DNA from: Diploscapter coronatus | Lineage: Eukaryota > Nematoda > Chromadorea > Rhabditida > Rhabditidae | Length of the DNA stretch: 64,000 bases | Direction of reading: 5' to 3' | Assembly (NCBI GenBank): GCA_964036155.1 | Contig: OZ038422.1 | Span: 58,365,201-58,429,200, forward strand | Shown here: in pieces, positions 22,867-34,900 of the stretch | Position numbering within the stretch: position 1 is the stretch's first letter | Layout of the letters: each line of letters starts with the position of its first letter | Program-made: the position numbers and the translations under genes | Notes under the pieces: model-generated | Seen by the model: the letters and a program-made list of their open reading frames with translations, nothing else | The model's database searches: none | What the model was told of the DNA's origin: nothing

Positions 22867-24073
22867 CTGCAAACAGTAGGCGTTTAGAGGAATAAAAGCT
22901 ATTTTCAGAGACAGGTTGTAAAAGTCGTCTATTTCTGAAACTATTCCCCCCGAAAATTCGGTGAAAGATGCTAACTCGGAAAAAGAAGTTCAAATGTTCG
23001 CGGCTAAATTCAGCAGCGGATAATCGTATTTAATGAAGGACGATGTAAAGAGGATGGTAAAAGAGGATATTCGAAATCGCCATTTCAAGGATTTTGGAAG
23101 ATTTTCACATTCTGAGGAACGCAAAAAATCTCATGAATACGGTGGAAAACTGAAGTGAAAATTCAGAGGATTAAGCCGACTTTGGCAGACAGCCAAATGG
23201 GAAAATGGCACTTTGAGCATGGAACATTCGAGAATTCAGCCAAAAAAGTGACAGGCGGAAGGGGGAGAGAGTGGATATGACCGGTATGTGCTTGAATGGC
23301 AAGAATATTGCACACTGATTACATGATACAGGGATTTGGATAAACGCACAAAGGCAGCAGATGAGGAAAGAGCTAGTGAATTGTGGAGGGACAGAGGAAT
23401 GGAACGAAGGGAGTGGGTTGATGGAGAAAAGATGACAGACAGGGCGAGAAAGCAGGGCAAGGGAGGAGAGGACAAAGAAGTAGGGAGACAGAGAGAAGAG
23501 CGTCACTGCAGAGACAACAGAGGCAGTCGGGAAGAGATAATCGATTCGAAGAGAGAAAAAGAAACGAGAGGAAAATACGATAGGAGGAGAGGAGAAGGCT
23601 GTGATATAAAGAAAGGGAGGAAAAAGTGCCAGAGGGGCTCGACTCAATCACAGCCATCGAGATATTAGTCCATTCATATCCATAACATCCGATTCATCAA
23701 AAACGCTCATTTTTATCAAATTTCGAAAGAAATCAGCGGGAAAAAACGCAAAAGTTTCTCTGCCATTGCATGTTGGCGAGTGCCAGCCGACAATTTTCGC
23801 AGAATTTTGAAAATTACCGAAAACCCGAGGCGATTTTCGAGCTGATTTTCGCTTTCCGCTCACAACCACTTTTCCCATTTTTCGATTGCTATCATTCCTC
23901 TTCTTCGTTTTCTCTAAGTTCCCGTTCCCAGATCGTAAAAACGCCGTGTTTTGCAGGTGTATGATTTGCTTGCTGCCTGCAAAAATGACTATCCCAATTC
24001 GTGCTCAGCTCTACACCCACTTCCATCCATAATCTACATTTTCGATCGATTCGGTCTCTGAGTCAGTCAAGCG
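22867..24073. promoter_or_regulatory. Divergent promoter region of the HMG and MAGUK genes
   Basis: The two genes point away from each other. The region contains a strongly purine-biased tract on the plus strand (about 23345-23640, many GAGAGA/GGAGG motifs) that creates long overlapping open frames on both strands with no protein character. A short in-phase HMG first exon (23687-23710) may lie at its right side. Confidence 0.5.
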
Positions 24074-27000
24074 ATGAAGCCCTCCCCTTCAGGGATTCTG
24101 ACTGCGTTCGAGCACATCCTCGAGAGCATCGAGCAGGAACATCGACCACAGTCAAACGGTTGGTTTTTTTTCTCTCTATAAATTTGTAGAATTTGATTAG
24201 TTCATTAATGTAAGTCATCCAAAGAATCCGATGAAGGAGCTTGTTGAAAATGAAGAGTTTCGTTTGGGTTTTTTACAAAAATTATTTCAAGCAAAGCGGA
24301 TGTAGTACCCCGGAAAGTTTTCTAAATTTCTTTTACGATAAATTCTGAAATCTTGCAAACAATAACTCAACTTGAAAAATTTCATAAAGAAGAGGATGAT
24401 AAGGTGACGTTTCTGTGGAATTTCAAATTGAAACGAACGGCATTTTCTCAGTGACAATAAAGCTTTATTTAGGCGTGATCAAGAAGACTCTAAGCGAGTC
24501 ACAAGTGCAGTCGGTGCTGAACATTCAACGAGTGTTTGATGAAGAGGAATGCAAGGCTGAACCTGGGTAGATTCATTTCGACTCATACATGATCCTTTTT
24601 TGTATTCTTTAGATCCTCAGAAACGTTGGCTCTATCAGAGAAATTCATCGAGGATCTTAACTCTGTACAAGTTAGGTCTACAGCTCTGCAGCAGCTGGTC
24701 ACTCTTCTTGGCCGATCTCATATCAGGGTAGGACAATTTGATTTTTTCCTAATGAAGTTGAATTTCTGACGTTTACACTATCGAGAAATTTAAATTCTCA
24801 TTCTGCAGAGAAATGTTCAAATTTTGAATTAAAACATCTCAAAAAGATTTTTAGAATGTTTTCAAATCCATTTTCCAGGGCCTTCTGCTGGCTGTCGAAA
24901 ACATATCAGCAGGTCGATTCGAGCAGCAATTGCCCTCAGTGCCGTATGAAGTAGATGAGGACGACGGCCTGGCCCTGAAGATTGTGCGGATTGTGAAGAC
25001 GGAGAGGGACGAGCAGCTGGGGGCGACGATTCGAGTGGAGGAGGGGAAGGTGAAGATTGCGAGAGTCATGGCTGGAGGACCGGCTGAGAGATGCGGCTGC
25101 ATTGAGCCTGGAGACAGATTGTTGCAGGTGGGAGAATAATCGAATTGTTGAATTACTCGGCGCTTTAGATAAACGGTGTATCAGTGACAGGCCTCCCTAA
25201 TGACCGTATTGTGTCTCTGTTGAATGAGGCAGAGAATGGAGTGATCACACTGCATCTCTCGCCCAGCATGTCTGATCTCAATTCGATTTCCAAGGACAGC
25301 GTCACGCATATTCGAGCGACGGTATGTTCAAACATTATTCCACATAAAACTTATTTGTACAAAAATTTTCTTCTATATTTGACTCGCTAAAATATTCCTT
25401 TCAAGGTTTTTTTTAGCTATTCATGCTTCAACTTTTGATTTTTTCTCAATACATTGAAAACACACGAATTTCATTTATTTTAGTTTGACTACAATGCCTC
25501 CCAAGACCTACGACATCCATGCCCAGAGGCAGCCCTGTCATTCAACAAGGGGGACATTCTGCAGCTGACTGTCACCAGCGACATCTACTGGTGGCAGGCA
25601 AAGCTACTCGGCAAGGGGGCTTTCGCACATGAATCCACCAAAAGTAAGAATAGCGAAAAACGAACAAATGAAAATGAAGAAACTTGAGGAGCAATGAAAT
25701 CAGGACTGATTCCTTCTGAACGAATGCAGTCGAGTCAGCTGAGTGGGGCAGGGTCGAACGAGCGTGGAGGAATTCATAGAGGCACATCTAAGAATAGCAA
25801 TGGATTTCAGGTACGAGAAATAAGTTATTTCTATAAAAGTGACACCAACTTTTGAGAAGATCAGAGAGGATATTTGGAAATCTAGTAATATCGCAACTTG
25901 GCGATAAAGTATGTGAGCTAGATGAGGGTAGAAAAAAACATTTTTCACTCCTGTATATCATCATTTCGAGTTATGAGACTACCAAATTACTGTCAAAGCT
26001 GCGTTTTCTCCACTAAAACTATTGTAAACAAATTAAACATTTAGGAAGAAAAAGTCTTTAAAGACTAAAAGGAGTATTTTGCATAAATGTGACAGCTTAA
26101 CTTCAGGAACTGGATAGTTATGAACATGTCTGCAAAATGGCACCTAGACCAGGACTGGTTAGACCGATAGTCTTGATTGGGCCACCTGGTGTCGGGAGAA
26201 ACGAATTAAAACGACGTCTAATGATGCTGTTCCCCGAAAGGTTTTCCACTACAATACCTCACACTAGCAGAGCTCCGAGGTATGAAGTCAATCTAAATTT
26301 GAAGGAGGAAAAATATCCATATTAGACCGGGAGAAGTGAATGGATTGGACTATCATTTTGTATCGAGACAGCAGATGGAGCTAATGATTGAGAGGAAAGA
26401 GATGTTGGAATTCGGAGAGTATCGAGGTGAATCTACTTTTCACGTTCTTTCTCATTGCTTTTATCTAGGCAATTTATACGGTACTTGCCTCTCTTCTGTT
26501 CGAGCCTGTCGTGAAATGGGCACTCCTCTATTGTGTCCTCATCCCCTGGCCCTTGTTCATTTACGGACTCCAGAATTTGCCCCCTTCATCGTTTTCGTCG
26601 AACCTCCCGATGCAGTTTCATTCAAGGTAACAATTCAAGGTTTTACCATTTTCATCGTTATTGTTCAGGAAACTCGTTCAGCCTCAGTCCGAGGCGTGAA
26701 AACAGCGCCTTCTTTCACAAACTCACAGATTCAGCAGGTAAGAATTTTTTTGAAAAGATTTCATACACTTCGAACGTTTTTTTAAAATTAAATTTTTCTA
26801 TCTTCATATCTAAATCAGGAAAGAACGTTATAAGTTTCTTTATGAACCGTCTATGATTTCTTTAATTCGTCTAATCTTTCCCAGACCTAGGCAAATTTTC
26901 AGTCAGAATGCAAAATTTTACCGGAGGGGTTACACAAATCAAACTTTCTATAGGAAGCTGATACTTAGGAGGGTACGCAATACAACTTTGGGTGGGGAGT

Positions 27001-27583
27001 ATTTGGGCTTAAAATGGGTACGCTTGAGCGACCTGGCTTAAGCTCTGCCTAGGTCTGATCTTTCCTTTCGAAAACTTCCTATAGATGTGGATGAGTTTTT
27101 ACCTACTCCACAAAAGTAGTCTTAAAATAGACCATCGAACGATTTTAGAATAACGATTCCTGACAAAACTCATAGCACTAGTAGCCTTTAAACTAAACGT
27201 TTGCTAGATCTTTCTGACAAGACAATTTTTATTATTTAGGGCGGAAAATTAAAAGGAAAGTTAATGAATAACATAAAATTTGTGATATGAGAATAAGTAC
27301 CAATTTTGGACGTTTGTCTTGTCCTGAAAAGTAATATCGTTCATGAAAATAAATATATCCTCCCTAAAAACACTACCTTTCAATATTTCAACATATTCCT
27401 GATTTTCAGATAATAGAAACGGGAGCCCAGCTTCGTTCGGTCTATGCCCCTCTATTCGACGCGATTGTTGTCAATCGAACTCTGGACGAGTCTCTGTCCG
27501 AGTTGATTCAGCTCTTCCACAAATTCGACACTCAGCCAACCTGGGTGCCTCTTTGCTGGGCCACCAGATGGGACGGACACTAG
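24074..27583 (+). CDS. PALS1/MPP5 (Stardust)-type MAGUK scaffold
   Basis: Starts MKPSPSGILTAFEHILES with an L27-like helix region continuing through SETLALSEKFIEDLNS. A PDZ domain follows at 24930-25320 (RDEQLGATIRVEEGKVKIARV, GDRLLQINGVSV). Then an SH3 half with SFNKGDILQLT and YWWQAKLLG (25480-25640), a short hook, and a guanylate-kinase-like domain (26137-27583) with RPIVLIGPPGVGRNELKRR, YHFVSRQQMELMI and GNLYGTCLSSV, ending QPTWVPLCWATRWDGH. Domain order matches human PALS1/MPP5, a Crumbs-complex polarity scaffold at the apical cell cortex. The P-loop reads GVGRNE, so nucleotide phosphorylation is not expected, as in other family members. The C. elegans match is probably magu-2. Length is roughly 560 residues. 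The last intron (26739-27410) is the longest. Confidence 0.9.
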
Positions 27584-28363
27584 TTGGTTCGGAGACACGA
27601 AAACCATAATATTTGCCCATCGATAAGCCTGCAGAATATTCCATCTGCTCTTACATTCCCCCTGTGATCATCTCTCTAAACCCATCGACGCGTTTTTATC
27701 GAAGGTTTTGAAAAGGTAGTGACGAAATGATCGCGCTTGGAACAGGAAGATACCAAATTGTCAGTTCCTATTTTTCACTTTATCTCGAATCATCGTCATC
27801 CATTTATTATCATCAAATTAACATATTTCGTCACTATCTTTCATAATTTCAGGCACTAAATTAAACAATTCATATTTAACGCAAACCCCATGCAATTCGA
27901 AATTATCAACGAGCTTTATTCATATTATATTGGACGACTTGAATATTCTCCTGGTTTCAACAATTTCCTCACAAATAGCGTGCTGCTTTCTATGGCTTTG
28001 TCAATTGCTCACAACCATTTTCATAACGGTGCTAATTCATCGAAGATTTTATGCTTTACCTGGCGCTATATTATGCTAAATCAGCCTTAAACTAATGTTA
28101 TTTTATTCAGACATCTGGTCAAGATTTTCAAAAATAAACTTTAAAAATGACATGTTACAAGATAGAGGGTTGAAAGATTCATTTTATATTGCACAATAGA
28201 ATGGCTATATCGTTATTGAGTTATCTGCACGGAAATCAAGTCACTTATCATTTTTGAGCAAATTGCTGAGAAGGAATTGATCTTCGATTCAATTGCTTTC
28301 TGTACTATCTCCCATTTTGCTTACAATTGTTCGGATCTTCATTGCTTTGTTCAGTCATTAACT
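27584..28363. other. Intergenic region with a small inverted-repeat element
   Basis: GGTAGTGACGAAAT at 27715 is mirrored by ATTTCGTCACTATC ending 27838, giving a ~124-bp MITE-like unit. A 66-codon frame at 27890-28090 has no recognisable features. The rest precedes the lipase gene. Confidence 0.5.
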
Positions 28364-30343
28364 ATGCAGTTGCTTTCTCATCTTGCTCTTTCACTACTTG
28401 CATTCCTACCTTCAATCTACAGTCTTCCTGCTAAACATTCTGAAATTTTCTACTCGGATGCATTTGCAAGGAAGTACGTCTTGCATATTTGTGCAGCCAC
28501 AGAAACTAAGCATCCAGAAACATGCCTCGGACAGGTTTTCAGCAATTTTACGGTTAGCAACATTATTATTATTATTATTATTATGCTGAAGAAAACGGGA
28601 TTTAAAAAGTGTATGATTTCAGGTAAAACGACAGATAACGGTGAATTGTGACGTGATTCCGACTCTGGACACTTGCAGCGGATATTCTGCAGTTAGTCAT
28701 GATCAGAAAGCTATCATCTTAGCATTTAGGTTAGGCACTAAGATTAGCATACATTTAAAAATGCTTATTCAGAGGTACTGTCGGAAACCTTGAACTATTT
28801 GTCGAATCATACGAAACTGTTTTCAAAGATCGAGTAAAATCTTAGAAATATTTTTTTATGACTGAAAAATTTATTATTTAAATTGAGCAACCGAAAATAG
28901 GTTTTTTAATCAAATTTGAAGCTCCTAAATCAGTTATAGCTTTTCAATGAAACTATCAATAGCTGCTAAAGAGAAATGTGATAAGCTAGCTGGCGTCATT
29001 ATCAGTTATCTATGAGTTTATAATTTTTCTTTGATGTTTGTTCAGACTACACTTTTAGCTTCAGGGAAACAATTAATTTTATACTTATTAGAAAGCTTAT
29101 AGGTTTTTAATTGAAATAATTCAACATTCGTTATTTGAAGCAAGTATTTTCAACGAAGATCGGAGTTTATATTCATTTTAAAAGTTAAATTTTCCTAGAC
29201 ATCGTGGCCTGCCGGCGGCGTGGTTGGATCTTATTTCTACAATTCGTTCATGAAGATCGTGAACGCTGGAATGAAGGACGACATAATATCGCTAATAAAC
29301 GCATATCCCAATTATGAAATTTGGTGCATGGGTCATAGTTTAGGAGGTTGAAAATATTCACTTCATGATTTATTCCAATTATTACATACCGTTTTTCATC
29401 CAAGTCTGGTTCGGGCTTTCAATTTTCTAACTTCTCATTCGTTCTCCCACTTTCAAACGTTCTCTCGCTTCTCCTTTATCGACGCATTGAGCTTTAGACG
29501 TCGATCAACGTAAAATAACTGGCGCAGTGTAGGATGCTGAGTTTAGGGGAAATCATTTGACAACGGCCACGATTCTCTCCTTTGCAGTAATTTTTGACAT
29601 AATTCACCTCAAGAGGCCAGAGAGGGAGTTGGAATCGAGAGACGAATGAGAAACGAGAAAAATGAACGTCAGGACCAGATTTGAGTGAAAAGCAGTATTC
29701 AGGCGCTATGGCATCTCTCTCTGCTTCTTGGTTAGTAACGAATAAACTTGCCGATAGTCATCTAATTCGAATGATTACATTCGGACAACCGAGGACTGGA
29801 AATAAGGAATATGCTGATGCACATGATAAAATGGCGAGCTTTTAACTTCATATTTCTTCTAACAATTCGTAATTTAGATTCCATACAAGTACCGAATAAC
29901 GCATCACAGAGGTTAGCTAAGCATACCACCATTGGCAAGGAGAATACGAATTTCAGATCCCATTCCTCACTTACCGGTAAACGGTCTCGAAGGATACCAT
30001 CATCATCTAGCCGAAGTTTGTCAAGAATTTTAACTGAAGATAGATTTGACATGAACTTCAGATATTCTACAACAACGACATGACACAACCAGACTATATC
30101 GGTTTGTACATCGATTTCTCGAAAAATGCCAATTGTATGGACCGAAATCTAAGATCTGAAATTTTAGAATTAAAAAACACTAAATTTCATCATAGGTTTA
30201 ATTTTGCATCTATTGCAGAGTGTGATGAGCAAGAAGGCCTCGCCTGCAGTGACGGTCACTTGGATAATCAGGCTGCAGACCACACTTTCTACTTCAACAC
30301 AGACGTTGAATCGTGGGGAATGGCTAATTGTCCACAGAAGTAG
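28364..30343 (+). CDS. Secreted class-3 (fungal-type) lipase
   Basis: Signal peptide MQLLSHLALSLLAFLPSIYS, then YSDAFARKYVLHIC. The next exons give VNCDVIPTLDTCSGYSAVSHDQKAIILAFRG, VGNLELFVESY and TSWPAGGVVGSYFYNSF. The catalytic serine motif is GHSLGG at 29331-29348, continuing GAMASLSAS after an intron. The lid-side segment MITFGQPRTGNKEYADAHDKM is followed by IPYKYRITHHRD, PIPHLP and GYHHHLAEIFYNNDM, where the DxxPHLP aspartate and the GYHHH histidine complete the triad. It ends with DHTFYFNTDV and CPQK. This matches the large nematode family of secreted triacylglycerol-lipase-like proteins. The intron after AHDKM appears to use a GC donor (29832). The intron after GHSLGG is occupied by a ~300-bp inverted-repeat element. 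An upstream in-frame ATG at 28277 is less suitable because the signal peptide starts at 28364. Confidence 0.9.
28558..28584. repeat. ATT microsatellite in lipase intron
   Basis: About seven ATT units in tandem lie just inside the intron that follows the NFT exon. Confidence 0.85.
29391..29693. mobile_element. ~300-bp inverted-repeat element in lipase intron
   Basis: The left end, GTTTTTCATCCAAGTCTGGT, is an imperfect complement of the right end, ACCAGATTTGAGTGAAAAGC. A second matching pair inside is CTTCTCATTCGTTCTC with ACGAATGAGAAACGAG. It is non-coding and fills nearly the whole intron between the GHSLGG and GAMASL exons. Confidence 0.65.
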
Positions 30344-30576
30344 CATCAACTGATAATTTATTAAATTGGAAATAAATTTAGACATTACGTAATGGATAAT
30401 GTGTAACAAGTAATATCTGTCACGGCATTATTAGCATGAGCCTGATAGTGACAACTTTACCATTCAATAACAAAATAGTTTTAAAGCCGCTGATTATGTA
30501 CGAGAATGTGTGTAGAAAAGTGGATGTGAGAGAGAGATAGAATTTGAGAAAATTCTGTATATTTGTTAATGTTTTA

Positions 30577-30668
30577 CTCAGCGAAAATTGTGCCTATCCG
30601 AGTTGATCCGAATCGGTCGGTATGCCGCTCCGCCCGGATCGACTCGGATAGGCACAGTTTTCGCTGAG
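30577..30668. mobile_element. 92-bp foldback element with CAGCGAAAA ends
   Basis: Arms of about 37 bp pair with two mismatches: CTCAGCGAAAATTGTGCCTA on the left and TAGGCACAGTTTTCGCTGAG on the right. The loop is about 18 bp. Its first nine bases, CAGCGAAAA, are shared with the element at 32821-32981, suggesting a common family. Confidence 0.8.
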
Positions 30669-31956
30669 AATGGACGAAGTATACAAGTAGGATATAAAAG
30701 CCTGGTCTTCATTCTTATTTCGTCCCTTTCATGTTCATGTCCTACAGTACAATAATTTGAATACATAAGAAATTTCATCACTATTCAACTTCTCCGTCAT
30801 TCAAATTTCTCTTCATTTCTCCTTTTGTGTCTTCATTTTCTCCATCTGTTCAGAACAATCGGCATTTATGACAAGGTGCGCCATTTCTTCCCGACTTCTA
30901 AATTACATTAGGCTCTGAATACAGGATGAGGGAAGAAAGATCCTACGGTAGCTTTCCTACTCTTCCTAGCTCATCGAAAAATCGATGATACTGTTCCTAT
31001 AAAATCATTCTTTCACAAGTGAAAATTTTACGATTTCATTTTATTTACGCGGAATTGGTTCATATTTCGAAGTATTGCGTAAATGTTTGAAAACCATTTT
31101 TCACTTTATTCAGCGTTTTATCACTATCTTTTGAAGACATTTGGCATTTTGTATTCATCAACAAGCAGCATAATCATTTCGATTGTCGACGCTTATCATA
31201 GTCAGGGGAAGTGCAACAATGTCGAATGCTTCCGTTCTTCCTTCCCTCTCTTCTCTTTTCAAGTTATTTTTCTCCGTTCTTTTCTGCCGCGTTCATTCAC
31301 GTGCAGTCCTCGATTTAGCACGAGTACAGAGGCTTCACGTTGCGCACACCAGAAATTCGATAAAATTTTTGCTGATTTTCGCTGAAAAATCGTGGTTTTT
31401 CAATTTTTTGCCGATCAATTTCAATTTTGTCTCATTTTTATTCTGCATTGCCCAGCGTATAGCCCTCGGAATCGCAATTTTCAAACAAAACTCTAAATTT
31501 GACAAGACTTCTTCAAAAATTGCCCGATATCAGGAATTTCTCGAAACAAGTGTTTGGTGACATTTTTCTGAGAGTTTGACGTAGAAAATGTCAGAAACTC
31601 GCTGAAAACATGCACTGGCAAACTGCTCACTTGCTCATTTATAGGCTGCACGAACGAGTGGTCGATTCTGTCACTTCCGCGAGCACATGAATTTGAGCAA
31701 GTTCCATGCTCGTTGCCCTCATTTTCGCTTTTCTAATTTTATTTAGCATTTTTTCGGCTTCTTGGAATGTTCATTTAATTCATTGACGACTCATTTAGAA
31801 ATTTGATCAATTTTGGAGTAAATGATAAACTACTAATAAAGAGGCAAAAGTGAGTCAACTTTCTAAGAATACCCCATCTTTCCATTGTGAAACGATATTT
31901 ATTATTGTTACTTTGACTTACGAATTTTTCTTGCTGACTGATTTAATTGATTTCAG

Positions 31957-31974
31957 CCACGAAGAATTGCAGCT
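31957..31974 (+). promoter_or_regulatory. Probable SL trans-splice site and short 5' UTR of cul-1
   Basis: An acceptor TTGATTTCAG ends at 31956 with no matching coding exon upstream. The ATG follows after 18 nt, a typical layout for a spliced-leader acceptor in nematodes. Confidence 0.6.
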
Positions 31975-34900
31975 ATGAATGGAGTGCATCGTACATCGGC
32001 CGTAGCGGGGGCTTTGGCGGCGTCGAGGAGTTTGGACGACGTCTGGTTGAAGCTCAATGAGGGACTCAACACGGTCTACAACGGCCAGTTGGCCGACATG
32101 AACAAGGAAAGATACATGTCATTATACACGTGAGTTAGAGCAATTTTAGATTTATTGATCAAAAAGTTCTCACAGTAATGTTTCACAATGATAACCACTT
32201 GATGGAGAATAATTCAAATATGGATTGGATTTGGAAAAACGACCAATTCTCATTCTTGTGCCGCTGAATAGTAGTAATTTAATCGATTACGAAACTTGGC
32301 GCGACATTCATCTTCTCATGCTCGTTAACAAATGCTCCGAATAAAATCAGGACACATGAAAGGGGAGAAAGGACCAAAAACCGATAACCGTAATCCTGAG
32401 TAGATTTTTGAAATTTAATTATCATTTCCATTAGCGCAAAATTACGGCGCATTAATGCCGCTTCAATTTCGTTCAAATGGAATTTACAGACTAAATGAAG
32501 TTGTTAACGAGCATGATTTGTGAACAACTGGTTCATGAAGACCACTTTAGTATTTTTCTCTAGTCACTTTGTCAATCGGTGCAGAGTTGATTTTCTAGCT
32601 TCTCTAAAACATTTCCTCACTATCAAAGTTGAATCTCGATGATTAGTTTATTACCGAGCATTTTTCTTTCAAAAATCAAGTTTCATATGTTAGCAGCCAA
32701 AAATGTTTACCTCCTTATGGAACTGATTTAAAAAAAAAACCAGATAATCAATTAAATATTGAAAATAAACAATGTACTCGACAATGCATTAATTTTAACT
32801 ATGCTGACAGGTTCGTATCTCAGCGAAAATCCTTTCCCCATTAATCGGGGATCAATCATATATAGATGTGAACAGTCGTGTATAAATTGGCCACCAATAC
32901 GACATAAATCCTGTAAGATCAGTTGGTACGTCAAGATTTATGCCCGACTGATCCCCGATTTATTAAGGAAAGAGTTCGCTGTGATAGTGATGATAGATGA
33001 GATACTTCTATCAGAAAGCTTATTTATATTGATGAAAATATAAACTCGAGGAAATCATAATCAAACATATTTTGTTTTCAGCGAGGTGTACAACTACTGC
33101 GCGTGTGTGAACACAAGTGCGGACCAGCACCACGAGCACCGCAATATGCAGTCACGTAATGATTGTAATCCTTTTGATATTCTAAATGATTGACTACTTG
33201 AGGCAAGATAAGAGGAGCGTGTTCCTTTCTCCCCTCTCCTGTGAGCTTCGGATGCGCAAAAGACGATCATTTGTTCATTGGAAGATTTTTTTTTCTTTTA
33301 TTTTCGTTTTTCGCGTTTTTTAAAGGCAATTATCGATAAATTAGCCCATTAATTTCTATCAATATCGATAGAGGAAGATAATTGCCAAGTGTTCGTTACG
33401 AAAATTCCGTTAAATTCGATGAAGGGAAAAAGAATCGTCAAATGAACGAATGTCGTCAGTGCGCGCATTTTGAGACTCAAAGGAGGGGAGAAAGAAAGAG
33501 ACGCTCCTTCTGTTTCGTTTCAAGTTATCAGTCACTTATAATACATAAAAACCCAAGTCGATAAGAAGAGAACGATTATAGACGGAGCTGATCTGGTTGG
33601 CATGGAGATGTACAGAAAACTCGAGAACTATATCCGCAATCATGTTATCACCAAGAAAGAGGTAAATAGAGTAAATAGAACATTTGGAGATGATAATAGA
33701 AGAAAATAAAAAATTGATAAGACATGAGCTAGGTTACAATAGGCAGTTTCTATTTGTCGAAATTTTGTAACATATAGTTAGAGATGGAGCATGAAATATT
33801 GCGCGCAAAACTTTTCATTTTTCGACAAATAAATCGTTTCCAGTACGATATGAAATCGTCAACTCTGAAAATATTATGCGCAATACCAGTGAAAACCCAA
33901 CCCAACCACTTCTCTTTCTATTTTTCATTCATTTACCTCCAGGCCATGGGGAGTTTTCGTGGCGAAGAGCTGCTGATCCGTTACCACGAGGAATGGGTCA
34001 ACTTTCGTTTCTCGTCGCAGGTCATGAACGGCATCTTCCAGTATCTCAACAGGCACTGGATCAAAAGGGAGCTTGACGAGGGAAACAACGAAATCTACGT
34101 CACGTTTACCGTAAGCTAGAATAAAATTTTGAAAAAAGTCGTGAGGGAAAAAGGATTTCATAGTTGACTTTAGATTGCTTGTCGCACTAAAAGTGTAGGA
34201 GTAAACTCTGAAATCCTTAGATTTGACTTCAATTATCTACTTCAAAGTATTTCTAATTCAAAAATATCTGATTCTATCTTCAGCTAGCCCTGATGATGTG
34301 GCGTCAATCGCTGTTCATGGAGCTGAAAGACTACGTGACGGATGCGCTGCTGGACCTGATTCAACGCGAAAGGGACGGTATCAAAATCAGCACCACTATC
34401 ATCAAGGGAGTCATCGAGTCCTACGGTAAGAGATGCATTTTACTGTTGTGTTGGATCTTTTAAATGTGGAAAAAATAGATTGCTAAAATTTTATAAGTGT
34501 ATAGTTTTTTTTCAAAGCGAAGAAAAGAAAAAAAAAAAGCCCCAAATAGCGCACGAGTGGAAAGTTTATACTTCAGAACCTTAGGAGGAAAGTCAGTTTT
34601 CAATAAAAATGGAGTTTTTGAAATCTTCAATAATTTTCATGTTTAGTGGACCTGGGCATTGACGAGTACGAGCCGTCGGCTCAGAACACAGCTATAACAG
34701 GGAATGCGAATTCGAGGGACAAACTGCGTGTATACAAAGAGCACTTCGAGGACCGTTTCATCAAGAAGACTGAGGAGTACTATAGTGCTGAGGCCTCCAA
34801 CTTCCTTCAGAATGGAAGTGTCGTGGAGTACATGAAGAAGGTGAGGAAATAAATGATTGATAATGCTCATTTAAATGGAAAGAAGAAAAATCTTTGTTTC

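Larger units (their letters stand above)
30344..31974. other. Intergenic region between lipase and cullin genes
   Basis: Holds a 92-bp hairpin element (30577-30668) and AT/CT-rich sequence. Overlapping plus-strand frames at 31083-31560 show no domain and skewed composition. The right end contains the probable cul-1 promoter and trans-splice acceptor. Confidence 0.5.

Noticed and set aside
23171..23668. Frames of up to 158 codons on both strands
   Set aside because: Produced by the purine/pyrimidine-biased tract; composition is skewed and there is no protein pattern.
27890..28090. 66-codon plus-strand frame between the MAGUK and lipase genes
   Set aside because: No signal peptide, domain or splice context to support it.
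31083..31560. Overlapping plus-strand frames of 100 and 125 codons upstream of cul-1
   Set aside because: Phe/Ser-rich from T-rich DNA, no acceptor linking them to cul-1, no domain.
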